NCBI RefSeq assembly: GCF_000722685.1
Contig: NZ_JPFV01000011.1
Location: 124,001 to 188,000, forward strand
Source: Streptococcus mitis
Lineage (GTDB): Bacteria; Bacillota; Bacilli; Lactobacillales; Streptococcaceae
Direction: 5' to 3'
DNA length: 64,000 bases
Made by a program: the position numbers and the translations under genes. Under the pieces are notes generated by a model. That model did no database searches, was not told the origin of the DNA, and worked only from the letters and a program-made list of their open reading frames with translations. Below, in pieces: positions 48,038 to 56,906 of this stretch. The stretch's first letter is position 1. The number at the start of each line of letters is the position of its first letter.

Positions 48038-49360
48038 ACTAAAAAAACATGGTATGCGGATGATTTTAGTTATTTTATCCGCAACTTTGGTGTCTTCACT
48101 CTGATTTTCTCCACCATGACTCTGATTATTTTACAGGTCATGCATTCGAGTCTCTATACTTCGGTGGATGATAAGCTTCATGGCTTGAGCAACAATCCTC
48201 AGGCAGTTATTCAGTTGGCGTTAAATAGGGCGACAGAAGAGATTAAAGATTTGGAGAATGCTGCTACAGATACTAGCAAGACTGAGGTAAAACCCAATGT
48301 CAGTTCCAACACAGAAGTCATTCTTTTTGATAAGAATTTTACCCAACTCCTTTCTGGAAATCGATTTTTGGGATTGGATAAGATTAAGTTAGAAAAGAAA
48401 GAACTAGGCCATATCTACCAGATTCAGGTTTTTAATAGCTATGGACAAGAAGAAATCTATCGCATGATATTGATGGAAACCAATATCAGTTCGGTTTCAA
48501 CCAATATCAAGTATGCGGCTGTCTTGATTAATACCAGTCAGTTGGAGCAGGCAAGTCAAAAGCATGAGAAATTGATTGTGGTTGTGATGGCAAGTTTCTG
48601 GATTCTGTCTTTGCTTGCCAGTCTCTATCTAGCTAGGGTCAGTGTTCGGCCTCTGCTTGAGAGCATGCAGAAGCAGCAGTCCTTTGTGGAAAATGCCAGT
48701 CATGAGTTACGAACCCCACTTGCAGTTCTGCAAAATCGTTTAGAGACCCTTTTCCGTAAGCCAGAAGCTACCATTATGGATGTGAGCGAAAGTATTGCAT
48801 CTAGTTTGGAAGAAGTCCGAAATATGCGGTTTTTGACGACAAACTTGTTGAATTTAGCTCGTAGAGATGATGGGATTAAGCCTGAACTTGGAGAAGTTCC
48901 AACTAGCTTTTTTAATACGACTTTCACAAATTATGAAATGATTGCTTCGGAAAATGATCGTGTCTTCCGTTTTGAAAATCGTATCCATCGAACGATTGTC
49001 ACAGATCAGCTTCTATTGAAGCAGTTGATGACTATCTTATTTGATAATGCTGTCAAGTATACTGAAGAGGATGGTGAAATTGATTTTGTGATTTCAGCGA
49101 CTGATCGTAATCTATATTTACTTGTTTCTGATAATGGAGTCGGTATTTCCGCAGAAGATAAAAAGAAAATTTTTGATCGCTTTTATCGAGTGGATAAAGC
49201 TAGGACTCGTCAAAAAGGTGGCTTTGGTTTAGGATTATCTCTGGCCAAGCAAATTGTAGATGCCTTAAAAGGAACCATTACTGTTAAAGATAATAAACCA
49301 AAGGGAACAATCTTTGAAGTGAAGATTGCCATTCAGACACCATCTAAAAAGAAAAAATAA
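48027..49360 (+). pseudogene. ciaH: Sensor histidine kinase CiaH, apparent frameshift near the start
   Basis: CiaH is the membrane kinase partner of CiaR. The start ATG 48027 overlaps the ciaR stop. The run of seven A at 48041-48047 is one short: with eight, the sequence reads MFSKLKKTWYADDFSYFIRN, the expected N-terminus, while as given it stops after about 25 codons. The remaining frame (from 48116) is open and holds the extracellular domain, a second membrane helix (VVVMASFWILSLLASLYLA), the H-box ASHELRTPL and N/G boxes FDNAVKYT and GFGLGLSLA. Internal starts would lack the first membrane helix. Confidence 0.85.
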
Positions 49361-49389
49361 AAATATCGCTCCAGCTGGGGCGATATTTT
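49360..49389. terminator. Bidirectional terminator after ciaH
   Basis: AAAATATCGC (49360-49369) pairs perfectly with GCGATATTTT (49380-49389). It separates ciaH from the convergent DUF3270 gene. Confidence 0.85.
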
Positions 49390-49393
49390 GGAT

Positions 49394-49681
49394 TTATCTT
49401 TTTAGTTTTCGTTTGATAATAGAGCGTTGGATTTTTAGAACAAGTAAGCTGGATCCGATTGCTGCGATAAAAGCAAGAGCGGTTGATAATTTTAACGCCA
49501 AAAAGATAAAACTAAAGATAGCAATACAGATACAAAAAACAGCGACATTAACAAAAAATAGGATTTCTTGAAAACTGGTATCAGATTGTGATTCGGGAGC
49601 ATAATCCTGATAGCGAGGAAGTTGCTGGTTTAATTCGTCTTGATAGTCTACCTCATATGATTGTAATTTTTTTACGGACAT
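49394..49681 (-). CDS. DUF3270 small membrane protein
   Basis: This 95-residue protein has a polar N-terminal half and two hydrophobic helices (FFVNVAVFCICIAIFSFIFL and TALAFIAAIGSSLLVL), ending in a basic tail (RSIIKRKLKR). It matches my memory of the streptococcal DUF3270 family next to ciaH. Function is unknown. The start at 49681 is preceded on the minus strand by GGAGAGAACC. Confidence 0.75.
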   Translation of the reverse strand: MSVKKLQSYEVDYQDELNQQLPRYQDYAPESQSDTSFQEILFFVNVAVFCICIAIFSFIFLALKLSTALAFIAAIGSSLLVLKIQRSIIKRKLKR

Positions 49682-49785
49682 GGTTCTCTCCTTAACAGTA
49701 CATACCTATTTTATCATTTTTTTAGCAGAGAATTATTACAGAAAGGTTACAAAAAGAATAAAGTGCTTTTTCAAAATCAATTTTC

Positions 49786-49814
49786 TTGACAGCATACTGT
49801 GAAAATGATACGAT
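49786..49814 (+). promoter_or_regulatory. Promoter reading toward the ABC exporter
   Basis: TTGACA (49786-49791) and TACGAT (49809-49814) are spaced by 17 bp with a TGA extended -10. It precedes a ~150-nt non-coding stretch ending in a terminator hairpin. Confidence 0.65.
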
Positions 49815-49820
49815 AGATAA

Positions 49821-49975
49821 ATTCCTAAACGCTTATTAATATTCATGATTAATTATATTTGTAAGTAAATAATTCATTTTTACGAAAAATATTTACTTAT
49901 TTTCTTGATTTTATTTAATTTGATTAGTGATATTTGTTTTGCACACAGAGACAGATTTTCTGTCTCCTATTTTTA
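49821..49975 (+). ncRNA. Candidate small RNA or attenuated leader upstream of the ABC exporter
   Basis: Between the promoter at 49786 and a terminator (GAGACAG at 49948-49954, loop ATTTT, CTGTCTC at 49960-49966, then CTATTTTT) there is no ORF with a ribosome site. A second hairpin pairs AAGTAAATA (about 49863-49871) with TATTTACTT (about 49890-49898). The exporter start lies 50 bp after the terminator, so it may be an independent small RNA or a leader controlling read-through. The rest of the 346-bp gap holds nothing else. Confidence 0.45.
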
Positions 49976-50027
49976 TAGTAGTGGGGTGTCTAATTGATGC
50001 CTCTTGGAAAAGTTAAAGGAGATAACA

Positions 50028-51083
50028 ATGTATCTTGCTATCAAAGAAATATTACGTAACAAACTTCGATATAGTTTGATTTTAACCACTATTTTTCTTA
50101 TTTCTTTTATGGTCTTTTTCATGACGAGTCTGGCTCTAGGTCTTGTTAGAAATAATAGAGCAGCAATTGATAACTGGCAAGCGACTGGTGTGGTTTTATC
50201 TGACTACGCAAATGATAATTTGACAGCATCTTTTATTCCTGAAAAGGATTATAAGGAAAAGAGATCTGAGGAGGCCGCTCCACTGGGTTATATGTTCGCT
50301 GTGACCAATCTAGTCGATGATAGTGAAAAGGTCAATGTTTCCGTCTTTGCTCAGGAGTGGGACGATTTTATCTCTCCTAGTTTGACAGAGGGACGGTATC
50401 CTGAAAGCGATGATGAGGTTGTCGTAGATCAGTCCTTTGAAAACTATGGAATTAAGCTAGGTGATGCCATTCAGCTTAATGGAAGCGAGGCAAGTTACAA
50501 GATTGTAGGTCTGACTCAAGGAAATAAATTTTTCACCGAGCCTGTTGTCTTTACAAGTTTGACAACTTATTGGATTTTGCAAGGAACCTTGAACTCTAAT
50601 AAGTCGATATCTGCCTTGGTTTTGAAAAATGACATAGAAGTGACTGGCGATGGACTGAAACAGATTTCTATCCCAAAAATGATTTCGAAAATTCCTGGTT
50701 ACACACCTCAAGTTAATGTATTTTCAGGAATGATTATCGCTATGATTGTTATAACAGGCTTGATTGTGGGTATATTTGTTTATATCATTACCATACAAAA
50801 GCTAGGACTTTATGGAATTATGCGGGCTCAGGGGATACAGATTAAAACCATTGTATGGTCTCTGTTCTGTCAGATCTTGCTTCTATCTGGTATGGGGATT
50901 GCTTTATCCTTGCTTGCTATCGGAGGAGTGATTTTTCTCTTACCAGCTACCTTCTTTTTCTACCCAAGTTGGATAGCCTACTCGATTCTAAGCTCGGTTA
51001 TTTGCTTGATGGCTCTTCTTGGTGGTATCATTTCCCTCCCACGTTTGCTAAAGGTGGACCCGATTACTGTGATTGCAGAATGA
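50028..51083 (+). CDS. ABC exporter permease, FtsX/DevC type (HrtB-like)
   Basis: The 351-residue membrane protein has one N-terminal helix (LRYSLILTTIFLISFMVFFM), a ~200-residue extracellular MacB_PCD-like domain and three C-terminal helices, the FtsX-like layout. The N-terminal pattern with NNRAAIDNWQATGVVLSDYANDN resembles HrtB, the permease of haem-efflux HrtBA, so haem or another toxic hydrophobic substrate is a reasonable guess. ATG 50028 follows AAAGGAG; the frame opens eight codons earlier. No adaptor (HlyD-like) gene is next to it. Confidence 0.75.
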   Translation: MYLAIKEILRNKLRYSLILTTIFLISFMVFFMTSLALGLVRNNRAAIDNWQATGVVLSDYANDNLTASFIPEKDYKEKRSEEAAPLGYMFAVTNLVDDSEKVNVSVFAQEWDDFISPSLTEGRYPESDDEVVVDQSFENYGIKLGDAIQLNGSEASYKIVGLTQGNKFFTEPVVFTSLTTYWILQGTLNSNKSISALVLKNDIEVTGDGLKQISIPKMISKIPGYTPQVNVFSGMIIAMIVITGLIVGIFVYIITIQKLGLYGIMRAQGIQIKTIVWSLFCQILLLSGMGIALSLLAIGGVIFLLPATFFFYPSWIAYSILSSVICLMALLGGIISLPRLLKVDPITVIAE

Positions 51084-51096
51084 TAAGGAGAATAGT

Positions 51097-51783
51097 ATGA
51101 CAGCATTGATAGAAATGAATCAAGTGACAAAAACATACGGGGAAGGAAAGATGAAAGTCGTAGCTCTGCATGAGACGAATTTTCAGCTAAATGCGGGAGA
51201 GTTCGTAGCTATCGTTGGGCCTTCAGGTTCTGGAAAGACGACTTTTCTAACTACTCTAGGACAACTTCAGGAAGCATCGAGTGGAAAGATTTTAGTCAAG
51301 GGGAAGGAAACAGGCAGTCTGACGGAGAAGGAGAAAACGGACCTCCGTTTTAGAGAGTTTGGCTTCATTCTCCAAGCTTCAAACTTAATTCCTTTTCTAA
51401 CGGTTAAGGAACAGCTGGATTTGATTGACAGACTGGATAAGGTAAAAAATAGTAAAAGTGATCGAAAAGAGCTGTTTGACTTGTTGGATTTGGACAAAGT
51501 ACAAAATCAGTATCCCAAGGCTCTATCTGGTGGCGAACGTCAACGTGCTGCGATTGCTAGGGCGCTTTACAACAATCCTAGCATCGTGCTTGCAGATGAG
51601 CCTACAGCCAGTCTTGATACAGAGAGGGCTTACCAAGTAACGGATATGTTGGCTTCAATTGCCCATGAGCAAGGAAGAGGTGTTGTTATGATTACACATG
51701 ATACACGTCTTCTTGATAAGGTTGACCGAATTTATATAATGAGTGATGGAAACTTGGTTGAAGACAAATGTAAACAAATATAA
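51097..51783 (+). CDS. ABC exporter ATP-binding subunit (HrtA/LolD-like)
   Basis: This 228-residue ATPase has the Walker A GPSGSGKT near residue 42, LSGGERQRAAIARAL as signature and VLADEPTASLD as Walker B. It is the type that pairs with FtsX-like permeases (MacB/LolD/HrtA group). ATG 51097 follows AAGGAG, 13 bp after the permease stop, so the two form a transporter operon. Substrate is inferred only from the partner. Confidence 0.88.
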   Translation: MTALIEMNQVTKTYGEGKMKVVALHETNFQLNAGEFVAIVGPSGSGKTTFLTTLGQLQEASSGKILVKGKETGSLTEKEKTDLRFREFGFILQASNLIPFLTVKEQLDLIDRLDKVKNSKSDRKELFDLLDLDKVQNQYPKALSGGERQRAAIARALYNNPSIVLADEPTASLDTERAYQVTDMLASIAHEQGRGVVMITHDTRLLDKVDRIYIMSDGNLVEDKCKQI

Positions 51784-51929
51784 AATATAGTGGATTGATA
51801 GATACTTTTCTAAAACGTTAGACCTCAAAATGAATCGGTTCTATGTAGCAAATTGATAAGTTATATAGATTTTGATGAGGTTGGACTAAAACTCAATTTT
51901 AAGAAAAATAAAGTAAATATTCCCACAAT

Positions 51930-51976
51930 AAAACGTATAGTCTCAAGTTTTTTCAAGACTTGACTATGCGTTTTTT
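51930..51976. terminator. Terminator-type repeat downstream of the exporter
   Basis: AAACGTATAGTC (51931-51942) pairs with GACTATGCGTTT (51962-51973), an inner TCAAG/CTTGA extends the stem, and TTTTTT follows. The preceding ATTCCCACAATAAAACGTATAG resembles CTTCCTACAATAAAGCGCATAA at 39983-40001, so this and the IS-split terminator belong to one repeat family, possibly the SPRITE terminator repeats known in pneumococci. Confidence 0.7.
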
Positions 51977-52009
51977 AATTTTAAAGACTTTTCCCAGCCT
52001 CCTTATTTC

Positions 52010-52126
52010 TAACCTCAAAACGGTGTCTTAAGCTGACTTCATCAGTTTTATTGCCAGCCTTAAAACTCTATTTTGAGCAATCTGCATCTAGTTTTCTAGC
52101 TTGTTCTTTGATTTTTATTGAGTATA
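52010..52126 (+). repeat. Degenerate BOX element lacking boxA
   Basis: The sequence AACCTCAAAACGGTGTCTTAAGC, then GACTTCATCAG and AAACTCTATTTTGAGCAA are boxB-like, and GCATCTAGTTTTCTAGC to TTGATTTTTATTGAGTAT is boxC. No boxA is present and many positions have diverged from the copy at 47141. The spacer 51784-52163 otherwise has only the terminator repeat and the metK promoter. Confidence 0.7.
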
Positions 52127-52153
52127 TGGACTGCAAATTGCGCTAAAAAATGA

Positions 52154-52159
52154 TATAAT
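52154..52159 (+). promoter_or_regulatory. metK promoter -10
   Basis: TATAAT with a TGA extended -10 motif; the -35 region (CTGCAA at 52131-52136) is weak. Transcription would begin about 52166, the first base of the riboswitch stem. Confidence 0.5.
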
Positions 52160-52165
52160 GGTGAA

Positions 52166-52258
52166 GTTATATAGTCCCGATAAGATGGTAGGCATTTATC
52201 ACTAAGAAATACCTATCAGTACTTTGTAACTCTATAACACTATTTTTAAGGGGGGACA
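52166..52258 (+). promoter_or_regulatory. SMK (SAM-III) riboswitch upstream of metK
   Basis: The leader has an outer helix GTTATA (52166-52171) with TATAAC (52233-52238), an inner GGTAGG/CCTATC hairpin, and an anti-Shine-Dalgarno GTCCC (52174-52178) complementary to GGGAC (52253-52257) of the ribosome site AAGGGGGGACA. This is the layout of SMK-box riboswitches before metK in lactic acid bacteria, where bound S-adenosylmethionine hides the ribosome site. No terminator is present, so control would be translational. Confidence 0.8.
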
Positions 52259-52263
52259 TTTTT

Positions 52264-53454
52264 ATGTCAGAACGTAAATTATTCACGTCTGAATCTGTAT
52301 CTGAGGGGCATCCAGATAAGATTGCAGACCAAATTTCAGATGCGATTTTGGATGCTATTTTAGCTAAGGATCCAGAGGCGCATATTGCTGCTGAGACAGC
52401 TGTATATACTGGTTCTGTCCACGTTTTTGGTGAAATTTCTACGAATGCCTATGTGGATATCAACCGTGTGGTTCGTGATACCATTGCAGAGATTGGTTAC
52501 ACTAATACAGAATATGGATTTTCTGCTGAGACGGTGGGAGTACACCCATCTTTGGTGGAGCAATCGCCAGATATTGCTCAAGGTGTTAACGAAGCATTGG
52601 AGGTTCGTGGAAATGCGGATCAAGATCCACTTGATTTGATTGGTGCTGGGGACCAAGGTCTCATGTTTGGTTTTGCGGTAGATGAAACAGAAGAACTCAT
52701 GCCACTTCCAATCTCACTCAGTCATAAATTGGTTCGTCGTCTGGCAGAACTTCGTAAGTCTGGGGAAATTAGCTATCTTCGCCCAGATGCTAAATCACAA
52801 GTTACAGTTGAGTATGATGAAAATGACCGTCCAGTACGTGTGGACACAGTCGTGATTTCTACTCAACACGATCCAGAAGCTACTAATGAACAAATCCACA
52901 ATGATGTTATTAACAAGGTTATCAAAGAGGTTATTCCCGCCTCTTACTTGGATGAGCAAACAAAATTCTTCATCAATCCTACTGGTCGTTTTGTAATCGG
53001 TGGACCGCAAGGGGACTCAGGTTTGACTGGTCGTAAGATTATTGTAGATACTTATGGTGGTTACTCACGTCACGGTGGTGGTGCCTTTTCTGGTAAGGAT
53101 GCGACTAAGGTGGATCGTTCAGCTTCTTATGCAGCTCGCTACATTGCTAAAAACATTGTTGCAGCAGGTCTTGCTAAGAAGGCAGAAGTGCAATTGGCAT
53201 ACGCTATCGGTGTTGCGCAACCTGTATCTGTTCGAATTGATACTTTTGGTACAGGAACAGTAGCTGAAAGCAAACTTGAAAAAGCGGCTCGTCAAATCTT
53301 TGACCTTCGTCCTGCAGGAATTATCCAAATGCTTGACCTTAAACGTCCAATCTATCGTCAAACAGCGGCTTACGGACACATGGGACGTACAGATATTGAT
53401 CTTCCATGGGAACGCTTGGACAAGGTAGAAGCCTTGAAAGAAGCAGTCAAATAA
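52264..53454 (+). CDS. metK: S-adenosylmethionine synthase
   Basis: This 396-residue cytosolic enzyme forms S-adenosylmethionine from methionine and ATP. Signature segments are [15 protein letters not shown] at the N-terminus, [12 protein letters not shown], and the P-loop-like [16 protein letters not shown]. Length is normal. It is monocistronic, with an SMK-type leader sensing its product and a terminator directly after the stop. Confidence 0.98.
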   Translation: MSERKLFTSESVSEGHPDKIADQISDAILDAILAKDPEAHIAAETAVYTGSVHVFGEISTNAYVDINRVVRDTIAEIGYTNTEYGFSAETVGVHPSLVEQSPDIAQGVNEALEVRGNADQDPLDLIGAGDQGLMFGFAVDETEELMPLPISLSHKLVRRLAELRKSGEISYLRPDAKSQVTVEYDENDRPVRVDTVVISTQHDPEATNEQIHNDVINKVIKEVIPASYLDEQTKFFINPTGRFVIGGPQGDSGLTGRKIIVDTYGGYSRHGGGAFSGKDATKVDRSASYAARYIAKNIVAAGLAKKAEVQLAYAIGVAQPVSVRIDTFGTGTVAESKLEKAARQIFDLRPAGIIQMLDLKRPIYRQTAAYGHMGRTDIDLPWERLDKVEALKEAVK

Positions 53455-53460
53455 AATCTT

Positions 53461-53484
53461 AAGAGGGGATTGCCCCTCTTTTAA
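53461..53484 (+). terminator. Terminator after metK
   Basis: AAGAGGGG (53461-53468) and CCCCTCTT (53473-53480) form an 8-bp stem with a 4-base loop, followed by TT. Confidence 0.8.
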
Positions 53485-53541
53485 TATACTATTTCCTTCA
53501 AAATCATTGAAATTATAGCTTGAATTTGATATGATAGTCCT

Positions 53542-54933
53542 ATGGATAAAAGTAGAGCAAATCGTGTTGAGCGCGATAAAAAGAGAATTGGTTTACTAAC
53601 CCTAGTAGCCATATTTGCAGTTAGTATTTGTGTCCTGGGTTCAATAATTGGATACAAAATATACACAAAACAAAGTTTTGAACAAAAGATTGAATCTCTC
53701 AAAAAAGAGAAAGATGATCAATTGAGTGAGGGGAATCAGAAGGATCATTTTCGTAAGGGACAAGCCGAAGTGATCGCCTATTATCCTCTTCAAGGGGAGC
53801 AAGTGATTTCGTTTGTAAAAGAAATCATGACACAGGATATTACGAAAAATCTGGAAGATAAAGAAAATCTGGTTTTTTATTATACGGAGGAACAGGATTC
53901 GCCTTTAAAAGGGATTGTCAACCGAAGTGTGATGAAACAAATCTATGATTTAACTTCGTTAAAAGTTGAAGAGACTGAAAAAACTAATCTGGCAAAAGTA
54001 CATTTGACAGAAGATGGCAAACCGTTTACACTTGATCAATTATTTTCAGATCCTAGTAAAGCCAAAGAGCAGCTGATAAAAGAAATCACTTCTTTCTTAG
54101 AGGGGAAGAAATTGGAGCAAGAGAAGGTCGATCAGCTTCTTAAAGACTTCTCTGACCAAGACTTGTCTGCATGGAATTTTGATTACAAGGATAGTCAGAT
54201 TATCCTTTATCCAAGTCAAACAGTTGAAAATCTGGATGAGATTGCCTTGCCAGTATCTAGTTTCTTTGAGGTCATTCAGTCCTCTTATCTATTAGATAAG
54301 GATGCCGAACTCTACAAGGCTTATTATGAAAAGAAAAATCGTAAAGTAGTAGCCTTGACTTTTGATGATGGACCAAATCCTACAACGACAAATCAAGCCT
54401 TAGATACTCTCTCTAAGTATGGTATTAAGGCAACTTTCTTCGTTTTGGGTAAAAACGTTTCTGGAAATGAAGAGATTTTGAAGCGCATGAAAGCAGATGG
54501 TCATGTCATTGGGAACCATAGTTGGAGCCATCCAGTGCTTTCAAAACTTTCGCTTGATGAAGCCCAAAAACAGATTACTGATACTGAGGATGCGCTAACT
54601 AAAGTGTTGGGTTCTAGTTCTAAACTCATGCGTCCGCCTTATGGGGCCATTACAGACGACATTCGCAATAGCCTGGATTTGAGTTTTATTATGTGGGATG
54701 TGGATAGTCTGGATTGGAAGAGTAAGAATGAAGCGGCTATTTTGACAGAAATTCAACGCGAAGTCAAGAATGGTTCTATTATTCTCATGCATGATATTCA
54801 TGCTGAGAGTGTAAATGCTCTACCGAAGGTCATTGACTACTTGAAAGGGCAAGGTTATGACTTTGTAACTATTCCAGATTTGTTAGATTCTCGTCTTAAA
54901 CCTCACCAACTCTATTATGACCGTGACCAATAA
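53542..54933 (+). CDS. pgdA: Peptidoglycan N-acetylglucosamine deacetylase
   Basis: This 463-residue type II membrane enzyme (helix at about 17-40) deacetylates GlcNAc in peptidoglycan, giving lysozyme resistance. The C-terminal NodB domain has TFDDGP with Asp275/Asp276, [11 protein letters not shown] with zinc ligands His326 and His330, MRPPYG, DSLDW and ILMHDIHA. These residue numbers coincide with those I recall for pneumococcal PgdA. The N-terminal 260 residues form the regulatory extracellular domain. A TATGAT -10-like box lies directly upstream of the start. Confidence 0.95.
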   Translation: MDKSRANRVERDKKRIGLLTLVAIFAVSICVLGSIIGYKIYTKQSFEQKIESLKKEKDDQLSEGNQKDHFRKGQAEVIAYYPLQGEQVISFVKEIMTQDITKNLEDKENLVFYYTEEQDSPLKGIVNRSVMKQIYDLTSLKVEETEKTNLAKVHLTEDGKPFTLDQLFSDPSKAKEQLIKEITSFLEGKKLEQEKVDQLLKDFSDQDLSAWNFDYKDSQIILYPSQTVENLDEIALPVSSFFEVIQSSYLLDKDAELYKAYYEKKNRKVVALTFDDGPNPTTTNQALDTLSKYGIKATFFVLGKNVSGNEEILKRMKADGHVIGNHSWSHPVLSKLSLDEAQKQITDTEDALTKVLGSSSKLMRPPYGAITDDIRNSLDLSFIMWDVDSLDWKSKNEAAILTEIQREVKNGSIILMHDIHAESVNALPKVIDYLKGQGYDFVTIPDLLDSRLKPHQLYYDRDQ

Positions 54934-54938
54934 TACAC

Positions 54939-54987
54939 AAAATCTAAAGAGATAAGTTTTCTTTGAAAGTTTGGCTCTTTGGATTTT
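54939..54987 (+). terminator. Terminator after pgdA
   Basis: AAAATCTAAAGAG (54939-54951) pairs with CTCTTTGGATTTT (54975-54987) with one mismatch. Confidence 0.7.
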
Positions 54988-55011
54988 CTTCTAATTTAGA
55001 AAGGAAAAATA

Positions 55012-55854
55012 ATGAAATCTTATACTTTGAATAATGGCGTAACGATTCCAGTTCTGGGATTTGGAACCTGGAAAGCTGAAAATGGAGAGATTGCCTACCA
55101 AGCAGTTTTAGAGGCTTTAAAGGCGGGCTATCGCCATATCGATACGGCAGCGATCTATAAAAACGAAGAAAGCGTTGGTCGTGCTATTCAAGATAGTGGC
55201 ATTCCGCGGGAGGAAATTTTTGTAACAAGTAAACTTTGGAATACAAATCACAATTATGAGCAAGCTCGCCAGGCTTTTGAAGAGTCTTTAGCTCAACTGG
55301 GTTTGGATTATTTGGATCTGTATTTGATTCATTGGCCAAATCCAAAACCTCTCAGAGAGAATGATCAATGGAAAATTCGAAATGCGGAAGTTTGGAGAGC
55401 TATGGAAGACCTCTATAATGAAGGCAAAATCCGTGCTATCGGAATTAGTAATTTCCTTCCCAAGCATTTGGATGCTTTGCTTGAAACATCAAAAATTGTT
55501 CCTGCAGTTAATCAAATCCGCTTGTCGCCAGGTGTGTATCAAGAGGAAGTTGTAGCTTACTGTCGAAAAAAAGGAATTTTATTGGAAGCTTGGGGACCTT
55601 TTGGTCAGGGAGAACTGTTTGATAGCAAGGAAGTCCAAGAAACCGCAGCAAATCACGGAAAATCGGTTGCTCAGATAGCCTTGGCCTGGAGCTTGGCAGA
55701 AGGATTTTTACCACTTCCAAAATCTGTCACAGCGTCTCGTATTCAGGCTAATCTTGATTGCTTTGGAATTGAACTGAGTCATGAGGAGCGAGAAACCTTA
55801 AAAACGATAGCTGTTCAGTCGGGTGCTCCTCGAGTTGATGATATGGATTTCTAG
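55012..55854 (+). CDS. Aldo/keto reductase
   Basis: The 280-residue NADPH-dependent reductase of the AKR5 type has the catalytic set Asp (DTAAIYKNEE), Tyr in AAIYKNE, Lys in VTSKLW and His in LIHWPNP. FGTWKAENGE and the C-terminal LPKSVTASRIQANLD cofactor segment fit 2,5-diketo-gluconate reductase-like enzymes. The natural substrate is unknown, probably small reactive carbonyls. AGAAAGGAA precedes the start. Confidence 0.93.
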   Translation: MKSYTLNNGVTIPVLGFGTWKAENGEIAYQAVLEALKAGYRHIDTAAIYKNEESVGRAIQDSGIPREEIFVTSKLWNTNHNYEQARQAFEESLAQLGLDYLDLYLIHWPNPKPLRENDQWKIRNAEVWRAMEDLYNEGKIRAIGISNFLPKHLDALLETSKIVPAVNQIRLSPGVYQEEVVAYCRKKGILLEAWGPFGQGELFDSKEVQETAANHGKSVAQIALAWSLAEGFLPLPKSVTASRIQANLDCFGIELSHEERETLKTIAVQSGAPRVDDMDF

Positions 55855-55870
55855 AAAATCATAAAAAGAA

Positions 55871-55899
55871 TTGTACAATCTTCTAATTTTTGATATAAT
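55871..55899 (+). promoter_or_regulatory. Promoter of the glycine T-box operon
   Basis: TTGTAC (55871-55876) and TATAAT (55894-55899) are spaced by 17 bp with a TGA extended -10. It lies directly before the T-box leader. Confidence 0.75.
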
Positions 55900-55905
55900 A
55901 GTCAG

Positions 55906-56090
55906 CAGGAAAGAAAGTCTTATAGCGTTCTTCAAGCGAGCTTGGGATAGTGGGAGCCAAGTAGAGCAAAATAAAGAACTGGCGCTTTCTGTAGTATTTT
56001 CAAAGATAATGAAGTAATAAATTAGGGTGGAACCGCGTTTCTGACGCCCCTAGGTTAAATCAACCTAGGATTGTCGGACGCGGTTCTTTT
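55906..56090 (+). promoter_or_regulatory. Glycine T-box riboswitch (tRNA-Gly sensing)
   Basis: The T-box motif AGGGTGGAACCGCG is at 56024-56037. A terminator pairs GAACCGCG (from 56030) with CGCGGTTC, followed by TTTT at about 56087; an inner CCTAGGTT/AACCTAGG hairpin sits in the loop. Stem I closes with CTTTCT at about 55985 and presents GGC (55981-55983) in the specifier position, a glycine codon. Uncharged tRNA-Gly would stabilise the antiterminator and switch on the genes below, which include glyQ and glyS. Confidence 0.9.
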
Positions 56091-56126
56091 GCTTATTCAA
56101 TCTATTGTATGAAAGAAAGGAGAGAC

Positions 56127-56888
56127 GTGGAAAACCTTTATCTTGTAAAAGACGATAGTCAACTAGCTGCATTTCGTAATTTTGTAGTAAGAAATACTGA
56201 AAAGTTGAAAGATTATCAATCTTTTTTAAAGAATGAACTTGCAGTCTGTGATTTACCGCAAGCCGTTATTAGGTCAAGTTTTAATGCTGCTACACAGATT
56301 ATTAGGGAAAGTGCTGTTCCAGCCTATACAAATAATAGACGAATGGTTATGACGCCTGATTTAGCTGTTTGGAAAGAGTTGTATTTGTATCAGTTGATGG
56401 ACTACGAGTGTTCTCAGCAAACTCAAGCAATAGAAAGTCACTATCATTCTTTATCTGAAAATTTCCTCTTACAGATTGTAGGACATGAGTTAGCTCATTG
56501 GTCGGAGCATTTTTTAGATGATTTTGATGGTTACGAATCTTATATCTGGTTCGAAGAGGGGATGGTTGAATATATTAGTCGCAAGTATTTCTTAACAGAA
56601 GAGGAATTTCAAGCGGAAAAAATTTGTAATCAATCTCTCGTAGAACTTTTTCAGAAGAAGTATGGTTGGCATTCATTGAATGATTTTGGTTCTTCGACTT
56701 ATGATAAGAACTATGCAAGTATTTTTTACGAATACTGGCGTAGTTTTTTGACAATAGATAAGTTGGTAGAAAATCTAGGTAGTGTACAAGCGGTCTTCGA
56801 TTCTTATCATTTATGGGCAAATACAGATAAAACTCTTCCCTTGTTAAATTGGTTTGTTCAGCAGAAATTAATTGAAAAAGAAATATAA
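56127..56888 (+). CDS. Putative zinc metallopeptidase (HExxH) in the glyQS operon
   Basis: The 253-residue protein is of unknown family. It has a GHELAHWSEH motif (His120, Glu121, His124) and, 19 residues later, WFEEGMVEY with Glu143/Glu144 as possible third zinc ligand, the gluzincin arrangement. No signal peptide or membrane helix is seen, so it should be cytosolic. The start GTG 56127 is preferred because AAAGGAGA lies 5-6 bp upstream; an in-frame ATG at 56109 precedes that site. It is the first gene after the glycine T-box and lies 18 bp before glyQ. Its role in glycine supply, for example peptide cleavage, is a guess. Confidence 0.65.
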   Translation: MENLYLVKDDSQLAAFRNFVVRNTEKLKDYQSFLKNELAVCDLPQAVIRSSFNAATQIIRESAVPAYTNNRRMVMTPDLAVWKELYLYQLMDYECSQQTQAIESHYHSLSENFLLQIVGHELAHWSEHFLDDFDGYESYIWFEEGMVEYISRKYFLTEEEFQAEKICNQSLVELFQKKYGWHSLNDFGSSTYDKNYASIFYEYWRSFLTIDKLVENLGSVQAVFDSYHLWANTDKTLPLLNWFVQQKLIEKEI

Positions 56889-56906
56889 AAACTAAAGGAG
56901 TAAACA

